From the NCBI RefSeq assembly GCF_018736045.1, contig NZ_CP076132.1:3519501-3583500 (forward strand): a stretch of 64,000 nucleotides of DNA, given 5' to 3'. Positions 52,428-61,399 of this stretch are shown piece by piece. Both the position numbers and the translations under genes were made by a program. The first letter of the stretch is position 1. Each line of letters opens with the position of its first letter. This DNA comes from Flammeovirga yaeyamensis. Its GTDB lineage: Bacteria; Bacteroidota; Bacteroidia; Cytophagales; Flammeovirgaceae. Under the pieces are notes generated by a model. The model saw nothing but the letters and a program-made list of their open reading frames with translations. It was not told where the DNA came from and searched no databases.

Positions 52428-54158
52428 ATGAACATGGATCAAGTAATAGCAAATAAAGTTACAGAATGGCTCGAAGGGTCATACGACGAAGCAACAAAAT
52501 CTGAAATCAAAAGATTGCAAGCTGAAAACCCTCAAGAATTAACTGAAAGCTTCTACAAATCTTTAGAATTTGGTACTGGCGGACTTAGAGGTATTATGGG
52601 TGTAGGTACGAACAGAATGAACAAATATACTGTTGGTATGGCTACTCAAGGTTTAGCAAACTATGTAAATCAACAAGTGGATGGCACTCCAAAAGCGGTT
52701 ATTGCACACGACTGTAGAAATAACTCTGCTTTATTTGCCAATGTAGCTGCCAATGTTTTAGCAGCTAACGGATTCACAGTATATCTATTCGATGCATTAA
52801 GACCAACTCCTGAATTATCTTTCGCTATCCGTCATTTAGGTTGCGATACAGGTATTGTTATTACAGCATCTCACAACCCTCGTGAGTACAATGGCTTTAA
52901 AGCATATTGGAACGATGGTGGACAAGTTGTTCCTCCACACGATGTAAACATTGTTGCCGAAGTAAATAAAATTGCATCTGTTGATGAGGTGAAATTTACA
53001 GGTGGTGAAGATCGAATTGTGGCAATCAACAAAGAAGTAGATGAGCCATATTTAGAAATGCTTGAGAAATTATCGGTATCTCCTGAAGCAATTAAAGCTC
53101 AAAAAGATCTTAAAATTGTCTTTACTTCTATTCATGGTACAGGTATTACAATGGTTCCCCCAATATTAGAGCGTTTAGGTTTCGAAAACGTTCATATTAT
53201 TGAAGAACAAAAAGTAACTGACGGTAACTTCCCAACAGTAGTTTATCCTAACCCAGAAGAAGCAGAAGCATTAAGCATGGCCTTAGCTAAAGCCAAAGAA
53301 ATTGATGCTGATATATTATTAGGTACTGACCCGGATGCTGACCGTGTAGGTATTGCCATTAAAAACCATAAAGGTGAGTGGACATTATTAAATGGTAATC
53401 AAACGGCTGCATTATTGTTTAACTATGTGATCTCTGCACGTAAGAAAGCAGGTTTGGCTAAGAATAACGATTTTGTTTGTAAAACTATTGTTACTACAGA
53501 CCTTATCGATCGTTTTGCTGCTGCAAACGGAATGCCTTGTTATAACGTTCTTACTGGATTTAAATATATCGCAGAAGTAATCAAAGAGAAGGAAGGTAAA
53601 GAAAACTTTATCGTAGGTGGTGAAGAATCTTACGGTTACCTTATCGGTGATGCTGTTAGAGATAAAGATGCAGTTGCTGCCGCTTCTATGATCTGTGAAA
53701 TGGCTGCTTACTACAAAAACGAAGGTAAGTCGATGTTCGAACAATTAATTGATATTTACCACGAACATGGTTATTTCAAAGAAAAACTAATTTCTATCAC
53801 TAAGAAGGGAATGAGTGGTGCTGAGGAAATTGCTCAAATGATGAAAGATCTTAGAGCTACACCTCCTGCAACAATCAACGGTTCGAAAGTGTTAGAAATG
53901 AGAGATTACCAATCGTCTATCGCAACAGATTTATCTACTAAAGAAGAATCTACAATTGATTTACCTAAGTCAAATGTACTTCAGTTCTTCTTGGAAGACG
54001 GTACTAAAATCTCTGCAAGACCTTCTGGTACTGAGCCGAAGATTAAATTCTATTTCAGCGTAAACACTTCTATTAATTCGGTAGAAGAATTTGATGCTGC
54101 TGATGCTCAATTAGAAGAAAAAGTTGCTAAGATTATTGAAGATATGAAGTTGAACTAA
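52428..54158 (+). CDS. Phosphoglucomutase/phosphomannomutase (phospho-sugar mutase)
   Basis: 576 aa from ATG at 52428; ATG at 52434 or a longer form from 52374 are possible. Family elements are in order: FGTGGLRGIMGVGTNRMN, the phosphoserine loop TASHNPREYNGFKAYW, the metal loop GTDPDADRVGIAI, the sugar-binding GGEESYGY and the phosphate-binding RPSGTEPKIKFYFS. It interconverts hexose 1- and 6-phosphates, feeding nucleotide-sugar synthesis (UDP-glucose, GDP-mannose) and so, indirectly, polymer genes at 2-18 kb. A strong terminator follows. Confidence 0.95.
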   Translation: MNMDQVIANKVTEWLEGSYDEATKSEIKRLQAENPQELTESFYKSLEFGTGGLRGIMGVGTNRMNKYTVGMATQGLANYVNQQVDGTPKAVIAHDCRNNSALFANVAANVLAANGFTVYLFDALRPTPELSFAIRHLGCDTGIVITASHNPREYNGFKAYWNDGGQVVPPHDVNIVAEVNKIASVDEVKFTGGEDRIVAINKEVDEPYLEMLEKLSVSPEAIKAQKDLKIVFTSIHGTGITMVPPILERLGFENVHIIEEQKVTDGNFPTVVYPNPEEAEALSMALAKAKEIDADILLGTDPDADRVGIAIKNHKGEWTLLNGNQTAALLFNYVISARKKAGLAKNNDFVCKTIVTTDLIDRFAAANGMPCYNVLTGFKYIAEVIKEKEGKENFIVGGEESYGYLIGDAVRDKDAVAAASMICEMAAYYKNEGKSMFEQLIDIYHEHGYFKEKLISITKKGMSGAEEIAQMMKDLRATPPATINGSKVLEMRDYQSSIATDLSTKEESTIDLPKSNVLQFFLEDGTKISARPSGTEPKIKFYFSVNTSINSVEEFDAADAQLEEKVAKIIEDMKLN

Positions 54159-54181
54159 TCGTTTAACATCAAATTATATTT

Positions 54182-54214
54182 AGGCCATAGCAGTAATGTT
54201 ATGGCCTTTTTTTG
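54182..54214 (+). terminator. Rho-independent terminator of the phosphoglucomutase gene
   Basis: AGGCCATA and TATGGCCT pair around a ~10-base loop, followed by TTTTTTT. Confidence 0.85.
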
Positions 54215-54367
54215 TCATTTTTAGGTTAATAATTTAGAATCTGTCCAAAAACTCAAAAATCAGTCAAATAATCCTAATTCTATTGTTAATATTCCAACCT
54301 TTCTAAATACCCAATCGTAAAAAAATATATACCCAGAATTAAAAATTAAACCTAACAACCATATGAC

Positions 54368-54709
54368 ATGAAAAATTACACAATATTAAAAAGGGAGCTG
54401 AAATATATGTTTTATTCCTTCCTTTTTTTAGGCTTAGCGTTTATACCATTTCACCGAGGATATTTTAAACTTCCACAAAAGAAAATAGTATCCCAAATAG
54501 AAAGTGACATACAACAAGATGAAGATGTTATTTTAAATAATGTACACTATTATGATACTTCACATAAGGTTTCCCCTAATAAAAAAGTGGCCAACACTCC
54601 AGTTATTCATAGTACATTCTTTTATGTAATTTTTAGTATCTTATTCTTGGTATTTGTATTCCCATTAAGATATTTATTCTATTTAATGAATTACCTCATC
54701 AGTTTATAA
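54368..54709 (+). CDS. Small membrane protein, unknown
   Basis: 113 aa with two predicted membrane segments: MFYSFLFLGLAFIPFHRGYF (residues 14-33) and VIFSILFLVFVFPLRYLFYL (residues ~89-108), separated by a polar loop of about 55 residues (ESDIQQDEDVILNNVHYYDT). No family is recognised. It lies between pgm and another membrane protein on the same strand but with its own 95-base spacer. Confidence 0.6.
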   Translation: MKNYTILKRELKYMFYSFLFLGLAFIPFHRGYFKLPQKKIVSQIESDIQQDEDVILNNVHYYDTSHKVSPNKKVANTPVIHSTFFYVIFSILFLVFVFPLRYLFYLMNYLISL

Positions 54710-54804
54710 TAATAAATTGATCAAGTACTTTCAAAATATTACTAACTTGTGATGAATAAACTCAGTTAATTTCTCTATTAGGAAGTTGACACTAATAATT
54801 CATC

Positions 54805-55518
54805 ATGACTAAACAACGCTACACTTCCATTTTCTTTTACACTCTTGCTGTTCTTTTATGGTTACCCATTCTATTTTTTGATTCAACATTTTTTGCTGAA
54901 GAGTATTTTGATGGTAAGCCTGTAACAAGTATTTCCGTTTTTCTGCTTTATATTTTTCTGTTCAAACAATCCTCATTAAAAATCAAATATTTAATGTTGG
55001 TGATGGTTCCTCTTTCTTGGTTAGGTGAATTGTTGTGCTGCGTAATTTTAGACATGTATGATTACAGAGGCAATCAAATTCCATTATACGTTCCGATAGG
55101 ACATGCATGTATATTTTCGCTAGGCTGGCATATCAACCAACTTTTTGATACTAAAACCCAAGAAAAAATAAAGAAGGTCCTCACTCCCTCTTTCCTGATA
55201 CTCTTTACTTTTATCATCCTTTATTTCCAAGACACTTTAAGTTTTGCATTAGGAATATTGTTTTTCTGGGCATTAAGAAGAAAAAATTATAGTAGTTTTT
55301 ACCTAATTATGAGTTGTCTTGTTTTATGGATTGAAATCGTTGGAACTGCTTTACACGTATGGAAATGGGACACCTATCAATGGATATTTCAAACAATCAA
55401 CCCACCTATTGGCGCTATGTTTATTTACATCGGCGGTGATATGATTCTTGGACGCTTATGTAGATTCCTACTAAGGTTAAAAAAAGTGGTGAGAAGAAGG
55501 GCTATTCTTAATGCATAA
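54805..55518 (+). CDS. Polytopic membrane protein, unknown
   Basis: 237 aa with about seven hydrophobic segments. Polar residues sit within them: WLGELLC followed by DMYDYRGNQIPLYVPIGHAC and, later, WIEIVGTALHVWKWD and NPPIGAMFIYIGGDMILGRL. The conserved-looking E, D, H and W suggest an enzyme rather than a simple transporter, and the layout recalls small carotenoid-pathway membrane proteins, but this is a guess. The C-terminus is strongly basic (RLKKVVRRR). Confidence 0.65.
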   Translation: MTKQRYTSIFFYTLAVLLWLPILFFDSTFFAEEYFDGKPVTSISVFLLYIFLFKQSSLKIKYLMLVMVPLSWLGELLCCVILDMYDYRGNQIPLYVPIGHACIFSLGWHINQLFDTKTQEKIKKVLTPSFLILFTFIILYFQDTLSFALGILFFWALRRKNYSSFYLIMSCLVLWIEIVGTALHVWKWDTYQWIFQTINPPIGAMFIYIGGDMILGRLCRFLLRLKKVVRRRAILNA

Positions 55519-55608
55519 TCCGAATTATTAAAATTGGATATTAATCGATGTTTGTTTAAACAAATTTAAACGGAATGAGTTACTCTTCTAAACATCAACT
55601 AATATCAT

Positions 55609-56028
55609 ATGAAATTCTTATCAATATTTACCTTTTTATTAATCTTTATTTTTGTAGCCTGTTCAGAAGGTGATATTTCTCCGCAGCCAACACAACAAGC
55701 ACCAACAAACAATACAACAGCAGATCAAAACAATGATCAGGACGATCAACAGGATAATAATGATGATAGTCAAGATGCTAATGTCGTTACATATTCAGGA
55801 ACAGTTCAAGCTATATTAACTTCTAATTGTACAAGTTGCCATGGTAGTTCGAACCCTAGAGCAGGTTTAAGTTTACACACCTACGCCACAGCCAGAGATG
55901 GTGCCGAAAATGGGGCAGTACTTTCTAGAATAAGAAATTCAAACAACCCTATGCCTCAAGGTGGTTTAATGTCGGAAGCAAATATTAAAGCTATAGAAGA
56001 TTGGGCTGAAGGAGGGTTTGCTGAATAA
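55609..56028 (+). CDS. Single-heme c-type cytochrome lipoprotein
   Basis: 139 aa. A lipobox is seen in LIFIFVACSEGD (Cys18). Next comes an Asn/Asp/Gln-rich linker (~residues 25-60), then one cytochrome c domain with heme motif CTSCH (in LTSNCTSCHGSSNPRAGLSL) and a candidate Met ligand in NPMPQGGLMS. It should carry electrons at the periplasmic or outer surface. It starts an operon with YceI-like and DUF5777 genes; stop and start overlap. Confidence 0.88.
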   Translation: MKFLSIFTFLLIFIFVACSEGDISPQPTQQAPTNNTTADQNNDQDDQQDNNDDSQDANVVTYSGTVQAILTSNCTSCHGSSNPRAGLSLHTYATARDGAENGAVLSRIRNSNNPMPQGGLMSEANIKAIEDWAEGGFAE

Positions 56029-56570
56029 TGAAACGCTACTTTATACTTTATATTATCCTTCTCTTCCCACTAAAAAATTCATACAGTCAGACCAAATACA
56101 AAACAGAAGTTGGAGAATGTAATTTCTCTGCTTCTGTTCCTGCGTTTGAGCCTATAGAAGCAAAATCAGATAAACTGATTGGAATACTAGATGAAGGTAC
56201 TGGAAACATCGCAGCTGTCATTCCCATAAAAAGTTTTGAGTTTCCAATAGCGTTAATGCAAGAGCATTTTAACGAGAATTATCTTGATACCAAAAAATAT
56301 CCAAAAGCTACTTTTAAGGGGGTCATCAAAGATTTTTTGATCAAACAATCGGGTACTTATCAATATCAAGGTACCTTATCGATACATGGGGAGGAGCAAT
56401 CTATCTCTGGAGAGCTTCTGATATTGTACGAGAATAATACATACAATGTCTCCTCACAAATGACATTGATGCCAGAAGATTACAAAATCAAAATCCCTAA
56501 AATAGTTTATAAAAAAATTGCTGAAACAGTTATTGTTCAGCTCAAGTTAAATTTAGCGCCTACCTCATGA
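56028..56570 (+). CDS. YceI family periplasmic protein
   Basis: 180 aa with a signal peptide (RYFILYIILLFPLKNSYSQ). The lipocalin-like YceI domain shows ECNFSASVPAFEPIEAKSDK, FEFPIALMQEHFNENYLDTK, YPKATFKGVI and MLPEDYKIKIPKI-type segments. YceI proteins bind isoprenoid or fatty acid ligands in the periplasm. It overlaps the cytochrome gene by one base and the DUF5777 gene by four. The set suggests a shared redox or lipid-linked role. Confidence 0.88.
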   Translation: MKRYFILYIILLFPLKNSYSQTKYKTEVGECNFSASVPAFEPIEAKSDKLIGILDEGTGNIAAVIPIKSFEFPIALMQEHFNENYLDTKKYPKATFKGVIKDFLIKQSGTYQYQGTLSIHGEEQSISGELLILYENNTYNVSSQMTLMPEDYKIKIPKIVYKKIAETVIVQLKLNLAPTS

Positions 56571-57418
56571 AACTTCTATTCTTCCTATTCTCTTCCATTT
56601 TTATATGTTCCTCTGTTTTAGCACAAGATGATCTTCTGAATGAGATTAATACTGATAGTATTGATGAACAATTTGAAATGCCTGCATTTAAGGCGACAAG
56701 AATTATCAATGGAGAATCATCTAAACTTGCTGCTAAAAAAGAATTCCATCTGGTTATCTCCCATCGATTTGGTAGTATAAAAGATGGATTTACTACCTTT
56801 TTTGGATTAGACAATGCCAATACCTACATCGGGTTATTGTATGGAATTACTGATAAATTAAATGTTTCCTTAGGTAGGGAAACTTATCGAAAAACCATTG
56901 TTGGTTCTTTGAAATATAAAATAACTGAGCAAAGCAAAGACTTCCCATTACACCTAGTTGCATTTGCAGGGATTTATGCCAACACACAACTTTCTGATAA
57001 TGCCTATCCAGAGTTAACCAACACAGATCGGTTAAGCTTTTTATATCAATTACAAGTTGCAAGACGTTTGACAGATCATTTCTCCCTTCAACTGACTCCA
57101 AAGTATGTGAGACAAAATTTGAAGTACTCAGATTACGATATCTATAATTATTTTATCCTAGGTGCTGGTGGGCGATATAAAGTCTCGAAAAGAGTCGCTT
57201 TAACAGCAGAATATGATTATAATTTTTCTAGACCTGAACAAAACCCATTCAAGAACCCATTGTCTTTAGGTGTTGATCTAGAAACAGGTGGTCACGTATT
57301 TCAATTATTATTTTCTAATGCACAAGCCAACCTCCCACCTTCTTATTTAACGTATGCTACAGGCGACTGGAGTGAAGGTGAAATTTATTTTGGATTTAAC
57401 ATTGTTCGCGTTTTTTAA
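56567..57418 (+). CDS. DUF5777 family outer-membrane beta-barrel protein
   Basis: 283 aa with signal peptide (LLFFLFSSIFICSSVLAQ). The mature part starts ATRIINGESSKLAAKKEFHL and VISHRFGSIKDGFTTFFGLD, a recognised DUF5777 beginning, followed by alternating beta-strand segments ending in EIYFGFNIVRVF, a terminal aromatic as in outer-membrane barrels. Function unknown. It is the third gene of the cytochrome-YceI-DUF5777 operon, an arrangement seen in other Bacteroidota. Confidence 0.85.
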   Translation: MKLLFFLFSSIFICSSVLAQDDLLNEINTDSIDEQFEMPAFKATRIINGESSKLAAKKEFHLVISHRFGSIKDGFTTFFGLDNANTYIGLLYGITDKLNVSLGRETYRKTIVGSLKYKITEQSKDFPLHLVAFAGIYANTQLSDNAYPELTNTDRLSFLYQLQVARRLTDHFSLQLTPKYVRQNLKYSDYDIYNYFILGAGGRYKVSKRVALTAEYDYNFSRPEQNPFKNPLSLGVDLETGGHVFQLLFSNAQANLPPSYLTYATGDWSEGEIYFGFNIVRVF

Positions 57419-57721
57419 CTAATAAATCAAATTTTCATTTTCAAGTATTCACTAATAAACAGCCCTATTTTACACCTCTTTTAAGTTGATTATCATTTAG
57501 TTTATTGCAAAAAAAATTAGCGATAACACTGCGTATTTTTGATTTCAACAGTTTACCATGATTTTATTGTCGTTTAGCGGGAAATGTTTACCTCTTATCT
57601 AAAAGTTTTCATTATACACTTATTATGAATTAGATTGCTTTAAACTTATTCAGAGGAGTAGTTATTCTGAACAAGAGTAAATTAACATTAAATTTCGATG
57701 AAAGTCGATCTAACTTATCAA

Positions 57722-60253
57722 ATGAGAATTTTTATTACGTTTTTAGTCCTTGGGCTATTGGGACTTAATGGATGCGTTGGAACAAAAGATAACGGTAAGC
57801 ACGATATTCTTATTCACTGGCAACAAGTGGGCAATGATGTGAATGAAAAAGGAGAATCGTTTGCACAATTAACTATTAAAAACATTGGGAAAAATACATT
57901 TACCAAAGGTGATTGGGCATTGTATTTTAATAATAAACCTTGTACCAATTTAGATGTAAATGCTATTGGAGACCAAGTAAGCATTAAACGCATCAATGGC
58001 GACTTTTTTGAGGTAAAACCCACTGAAAAATTCAAAGCATTAGACAAAGGAGAAAGTTTAGTATTAGACTTATATACCAACAGTGCAGTAATTAAATATA
58101 CTGATGCTGCCGGTGGTTTCTATTTCTTATTTAAGAATAAAGGAAAAGAAGAATTTTACACTCCAGCTTATGAAGTAGGTAAATTCACCCCTGATATGGC
58201 TGTGATGTCGAAAGACGATACTTATGAAGTAGAAAATAAGTTCATCCGATATAAGAACAATGCGAAACTGACCAAAGTTGAATTAACTACAGCACAAAAG
58301 ATTATACCAACACCTATTCAAGTTATTGAGGGTAAAGGAGGATTTGATATTGCTTTAATAAAAGAGATTGTATCGAATTCAGCAACCAATAAACAAGCAG
58401 AGTTACTACAAAAGTATATCAAAGAGTCGACAGATAAGGATATTGCTATTGTAGATAAAGCCACTTCAGATCATTATATTAAGCTAGTCAACAAGAGAGT
58501 AAACGCTCCTTCAGAAGAAGCTTATCAATTAGACATTAAAGAGAAAGAAATTACTATTCAAGGTACTGAAAAAGGCCTTGTATATGGCATCCAATCTTTA
58601 AGAGCATTATTACCATTAAAAGGGGAAAGTTCAACCATCAAATCGGTAAGCATTAAAGATTACCCTCGATTTGGTTATAGAGGTTTTATGATGGATGTTG
58701 CTCGTAACTTCCAAACGAAAGAAACGATCTTGAACCTATTGGATGTGATGGGATTCTACAAAATGAATACCTTACATTTCCACTTAACAGATGATGAAGG
58801 TTGGAGAATTGAATTAGAAAAATTCCCTGAATTGATTGAACTAGGTTCGAAAAGAGCTCACCCGACATCTCCTTATTCTACGATTCCATCTTATGGATCT
58901 GGAGCAAAAGGTATTGATGGTGTTTCTAATGGCTACTACTCAAAAGAAGATTATATCGAAATATTAAAATATGCTCACGCTAGAAATATTGAAATCATTC
59001 CTGAAGTTGATATTCCTGGTCATGCTAGAATTGCCATTAATGCAATGAGCTACAGAGCCGAAAAACTTCTTAAAGAAGGTAAATCTCCTGAAGAAGCGAA
59101 TAAATATTTATTGAATGATCCTAACGATGCCTCAGAGTATTCTTCAGTACAAGGATTTGATGATAACACAATTTGTCCTTGTCAGGAAACATCTTACAAC
59201 TTCATTGAAGCGTTGGTAACAGAATTCCAATCGATCTACAACGAAGCAGGTGTTCCTTTAGAAACAATTCACTTTGGTGGTGATGAAGTAGCAAAAGGTG
59301 TTTGGGAGAAATCTCCAATTTGTCAGGAATTCATGAAAGAAAATAACCTTAAAGATGTTGAAGCAATCAAAGGATATTATGCTTTAAGAATTGCCAAAAT
59401 GGCGAAGAAAAACAAAGTGAAGCTTCAGTTATGGGATGATATTTTACACCATGCTAAAGGAATGTCTCCAGAGAATTTAACGCTTAACGCGTGGGACAAC
59501 TCTTGGGGTGTAGGTACTGAGGATTTTGGTTACAAAAGAGCCAACCAAGGATACGATGTTATTCTAACTTCTGTATCAAGCTTATATTTTGATATGGCAT
59601 ATACTAAAGAAGTTGACGAGCCAGGCTTCTATTGGGGTGATTACAACGATACAAGAGCTGTTTTCAACTACCTTCCTACTCACTTCTTTGATATTGATCA
59701 TAAGTTAAGATTGGGTGGGGTACTTACAGTGGAAGAGATGAAAGATAAAGAAAGACTAACGAAGAAAGGTCTTTCTCATATTAAAGGTATTCAAGGAGCG
59801 ATGTGGGCTGAGACTTTAAAATCAAGCGATCGTTTGGAATACATGATTTACCCTAAAATGTTGGCTTTAGCAGAAAGAGGATGGGCAAAATCACTTGTCA
59901 ATAAAGGAGAGCAAGGTGATGCTATCATCAAAAAGTTAGATAAGCAATGGAATGTTTTTGCTAATGCTTTAGGACAAAGAGAATTTAACCGTTTAGCTAC
60001 TTGGGGTAGAAATTACAGAATTCCTCCAGTAGGTTTACAAGTGGAAGATAATAAAGTGAGTGCGAATATTGCTTATCCAGGATTAACCGTCAGATATGCC
60101 AAAGCAGGTGAAGAGTTGACTAACAAATCTCCTGAGTTTACATCGGCTATCGCTTTAGATGGCAACTACCAATTTGCAGCATTTGATGCATTGGGAAATC
60201 ATGGTAGAGTAATTAGCGTTTCAGAAAAAGACAACTTGACTTCAATGAAATAA
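57722..60253 (+). CDS. Beta-N-acetylhexosaminidase lipoprotein (GH20)
   Basis: 843 aa from ATG at 57722, which gives a clean lipoprotein signal (MRIFITFLVLGLLGLNGC); an ATG 24 bases earlier is also possible. An N-terminal carbohydrate-binding (CHB_HEX) domain lies at ~25-170, a GH20b beta-alpha domain at ~180-320, and the catalytic TIM barrel at ~325-740 (YRGFMMDVARNF, HFHLTDDEGWRIE). The catalytic Asp-Glu pair lies in HFGGDEVAKGVW, about residues 521-522. It removes terminal GlcNAc or GalNAc from chitin oligosaccharides or glycans at the surface. Confidence 0.94.
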   Translation: MRIFITFLVLGLLGLNGCVGTKDNGKHDILIHWQQVGNDVNEKGESFAQLTIKNIGKNTFTKGDWALYFNNKPCTNLDVNAIGDQVSIKRINGDFFEVKPTEKFKALDKGESLVLDLYTNSAVIKYTDAAGGFYFLFKNKGKEEFYTPAYEVGKFTPDMAVMSKDDTYEVENKFIRYKNNAKLTKVELTTAQKIIPTPIQVIEGKGGFDIALIKEIVSNSATNKQAELLQKYIKESTDKDIAIVDKATSDHYIKLVNKRVNAPSEEAYQLDIKEKEITIQGTEKGLVYGIQSLRALLPLKGESSTIKSVSIKDYPRFGYRGFMMDVARNFQTKETILNLLDVMGFYKMNTLHFHLTDDEGWRIELEKFPELIELGSKRAHPTSPYSTIPSYGSGAKGIDGVSNGYYSKEDYIEILKYAHARNIEIIPEVDIPGHARIAINAMSYRAEKLLKEGKSPEEANKYLLNDPNDASEYSSVQGFDDNTICPCQETSYNFIEALVTEFQSIYNEAGVPLETIHFGGDEVAKGVWEKSPICQEFMKENNLKDVEAIKGYYALRIAKMAKKNKVKLQLWDDILHHAKGMSPENLTLNAWDNSWGVGTEDFGYKRANQGYDVILTSVSSLYFDMAYTKEVDEPGFYWGDYNDTRAVFNYLPTHFFDIDHKLRLGGVLTVEEMKDKERLTKKGLSHIKGIQGAMWAETLKSSDRLEYMIYPKMLALAERGWAKSLVNKGEQGDAIIKKLDKQWNVFANALGQREFNRLATWGRNYRIPPVGLQVEDNKVSANIAYPGLTVRYAKAGEELTNKSPEFTSAIALDGNYQFAAFDALGNHGRVISVSEKDNLTSMK

Positions 60254-60323
60254 AGTCAGGTCATCAGTACACACACAGTTAACAAATAGACTAAACTACA
60301 GACTCACCTTCAGTTAAAGAGCA

Positions 60324-60353
60324 AAGGTCTTCCGAGAGGAAGGCCTTTTTTTT
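60324..60353 (+). terminator. Rho-independent terminator of the GH20 gene
   Basis: AAGGTCTTCC and GGAAGGCCTT pair around GAGA (one G-U), followed by eight T. Confidence 0.85.
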
Positions 60354-60461
60354 CATTTTAGTTAACTTTACTTTAAGAGATTTGCATCCATCAATAATAC
60401 TTTAGAATTTTGTATTTGGAAGTCGGTTCTATTATTTGGCTTCAACACAAAGAATTAGATT

Positions 60462-60860
60462 ATGCAAAACACACCAGAATTAAATAGTCAAGGGAAATAT
60501 CTTGGTACAATCACTAAAGATTTTATTAAGGTTTACTCTGTATTGAAAGAAGCTTCTTATCAGATTAGAAAAAGAAACTTTTCTAAATACCCTATTTTTC
60601 CAGTTTCTAAACAAGATTTGCAAGTAGGACAGCATATTGTTGGGCCTCAGCAAAAAGAGTTTTTGGAGTGGAATTACGGAGCATCTTATGCAGAAGAATT
60701 TTTACAAAAAGAATTGATTTTGGTTGATAAATATGAGGAGTTTAAAAAATCGTACAAAGATGCAGATGAGTTCTGTTGCTTGTTTGTGATCGATGATGAT
60801 TTTGTGAACTTCGTGTATATCCCTTATCCAGTTGATGAAGAGGGTAACGAAGTATTGTAA
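60462..60860 (+). CDS. Conserved protein of unknown function
   Basis: 132 aa, soluble, no signal peptide. ITKDFIKVYSVLKEASYQIR, RNFSKYPIFPVSKQDLQVGQ, FLEWNYGASYAEEFLQKELI and FCCLFVIDDDFVNFVYIPYP look like a compact alpha/beta domain that recurs in Cytophagales genomes without known function. It has its own terminator and no adjacent partner. Confidence 0.65.
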   Translation: MQNTPELNSQGKYLGTITKDFIKVYSVLKEASYQIRKRNFSKYPIFPVSKQDLQVGQHIVGPQQKEFLEWNYGASYAEEFLQKELILVDKYEEFKKSYKDADEFCCLFVIDDDFVNFVYIPYPVDEEGNEVL

Positions 60861-60880
60861 GACTAAACGACATACATCTG

Positions 60881-60922
60881 AAAGGGTTTTCTAATTGAAT
60901 TTAGGAAACCCTTTCTTTTTTA
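60881..60922 (+). terminator. Rho-independent terminator
   Basis: AAAGGGTTTtCTAAT and TTAGgAAACCCTTT form an imperfect stem followed by CTTTTTT; it serves the 132-aa unknown protein. Confidence 0.75.
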
Positions 60923-60995
60923 TCATAATAATTGAGAAGGAAAAAGTGGTGTTAAAACAATCTTCATAACTTGATATAAACTAAACTAACCAAAT

Positions 60996-61340
60996 ATGAT
61001 CGCAGTACTTTTTGAGGTTTTCCCAAAAGAGGAAAACAAAGAAGAATATTTAAAAATTGCCACCAACCTAAAACCACTATTGGCTGATATTAATGGATTT
61101 ATTTCTATTGAAAGGTTTGAAAGTCTACAGAATCCTGGGAAACTTTTATCCTTATCTTATTGGGAAAATGAAGAAGCTATTGAGCAATGGAGGAATGTGA
61201 TGACCCATAGAGAGGGTCAGGCAAAAGGCGCTCAATATATATTTTCTGATTATACCATCCGTGTGGGGCAGATTATAAGAGAATATGGTTTGAATGAGCG
61301 AAATGAAGCGCCATCAGATAGTAAAGCCTATCATGATTAA
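60996..61340 (+). CDS. Antibiotic biosynthesis monooxygenase (ABM) domain protein
   Basis: 114 aa, ferredoxin-like fold of the ABM family: MIAVLFEVFPKEENKEEYLK, ADINGFISIERFESLQNPGK, LLSLSYWENEEAIEQWRN, HREGQAKGAQYIFSDYTIRV. Such proteins are monooxygenases or stress-related enzymes; the actual substrate is unknown. Single gene, convergent with rocD and sharing a terminator. Confidence 0.85.
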   Translation: MIAVLFEVFPKEENKEEYLKIATNLKPLLADINGFISIERFESLQNPGKLLSLSYWENEEAIEQWRNVMTHREGQAKGAQYIFSDYTIRVGQIIREYGLNERNEAPSDSKAYHD

Positions 61341-61343
61341 AAA

Positions 61344-61378
61344 TAAAAAGGTCAGCTTCTGTTAGAAGCCGACCTTCA
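61344..61378. terminator. Bidirectional terminator between convergent genes
   Basis: AAGGTCAGCTTCT and AGAAGCCGACCTT pair around GTT (one mismatch) between the ABM gene and the leftward rocD. Confidence 0.8.
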
Positions 61379-61399
61379 ATATTCTTAAAAAACAAGTGC

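Noticed and set aside
54805-55518. Lycopene cyclase or other carotenoid enzyme
   Set aside because: Only topology and a few polar residues hint at it; no diagnostic motif was found, so it is left as unknown.
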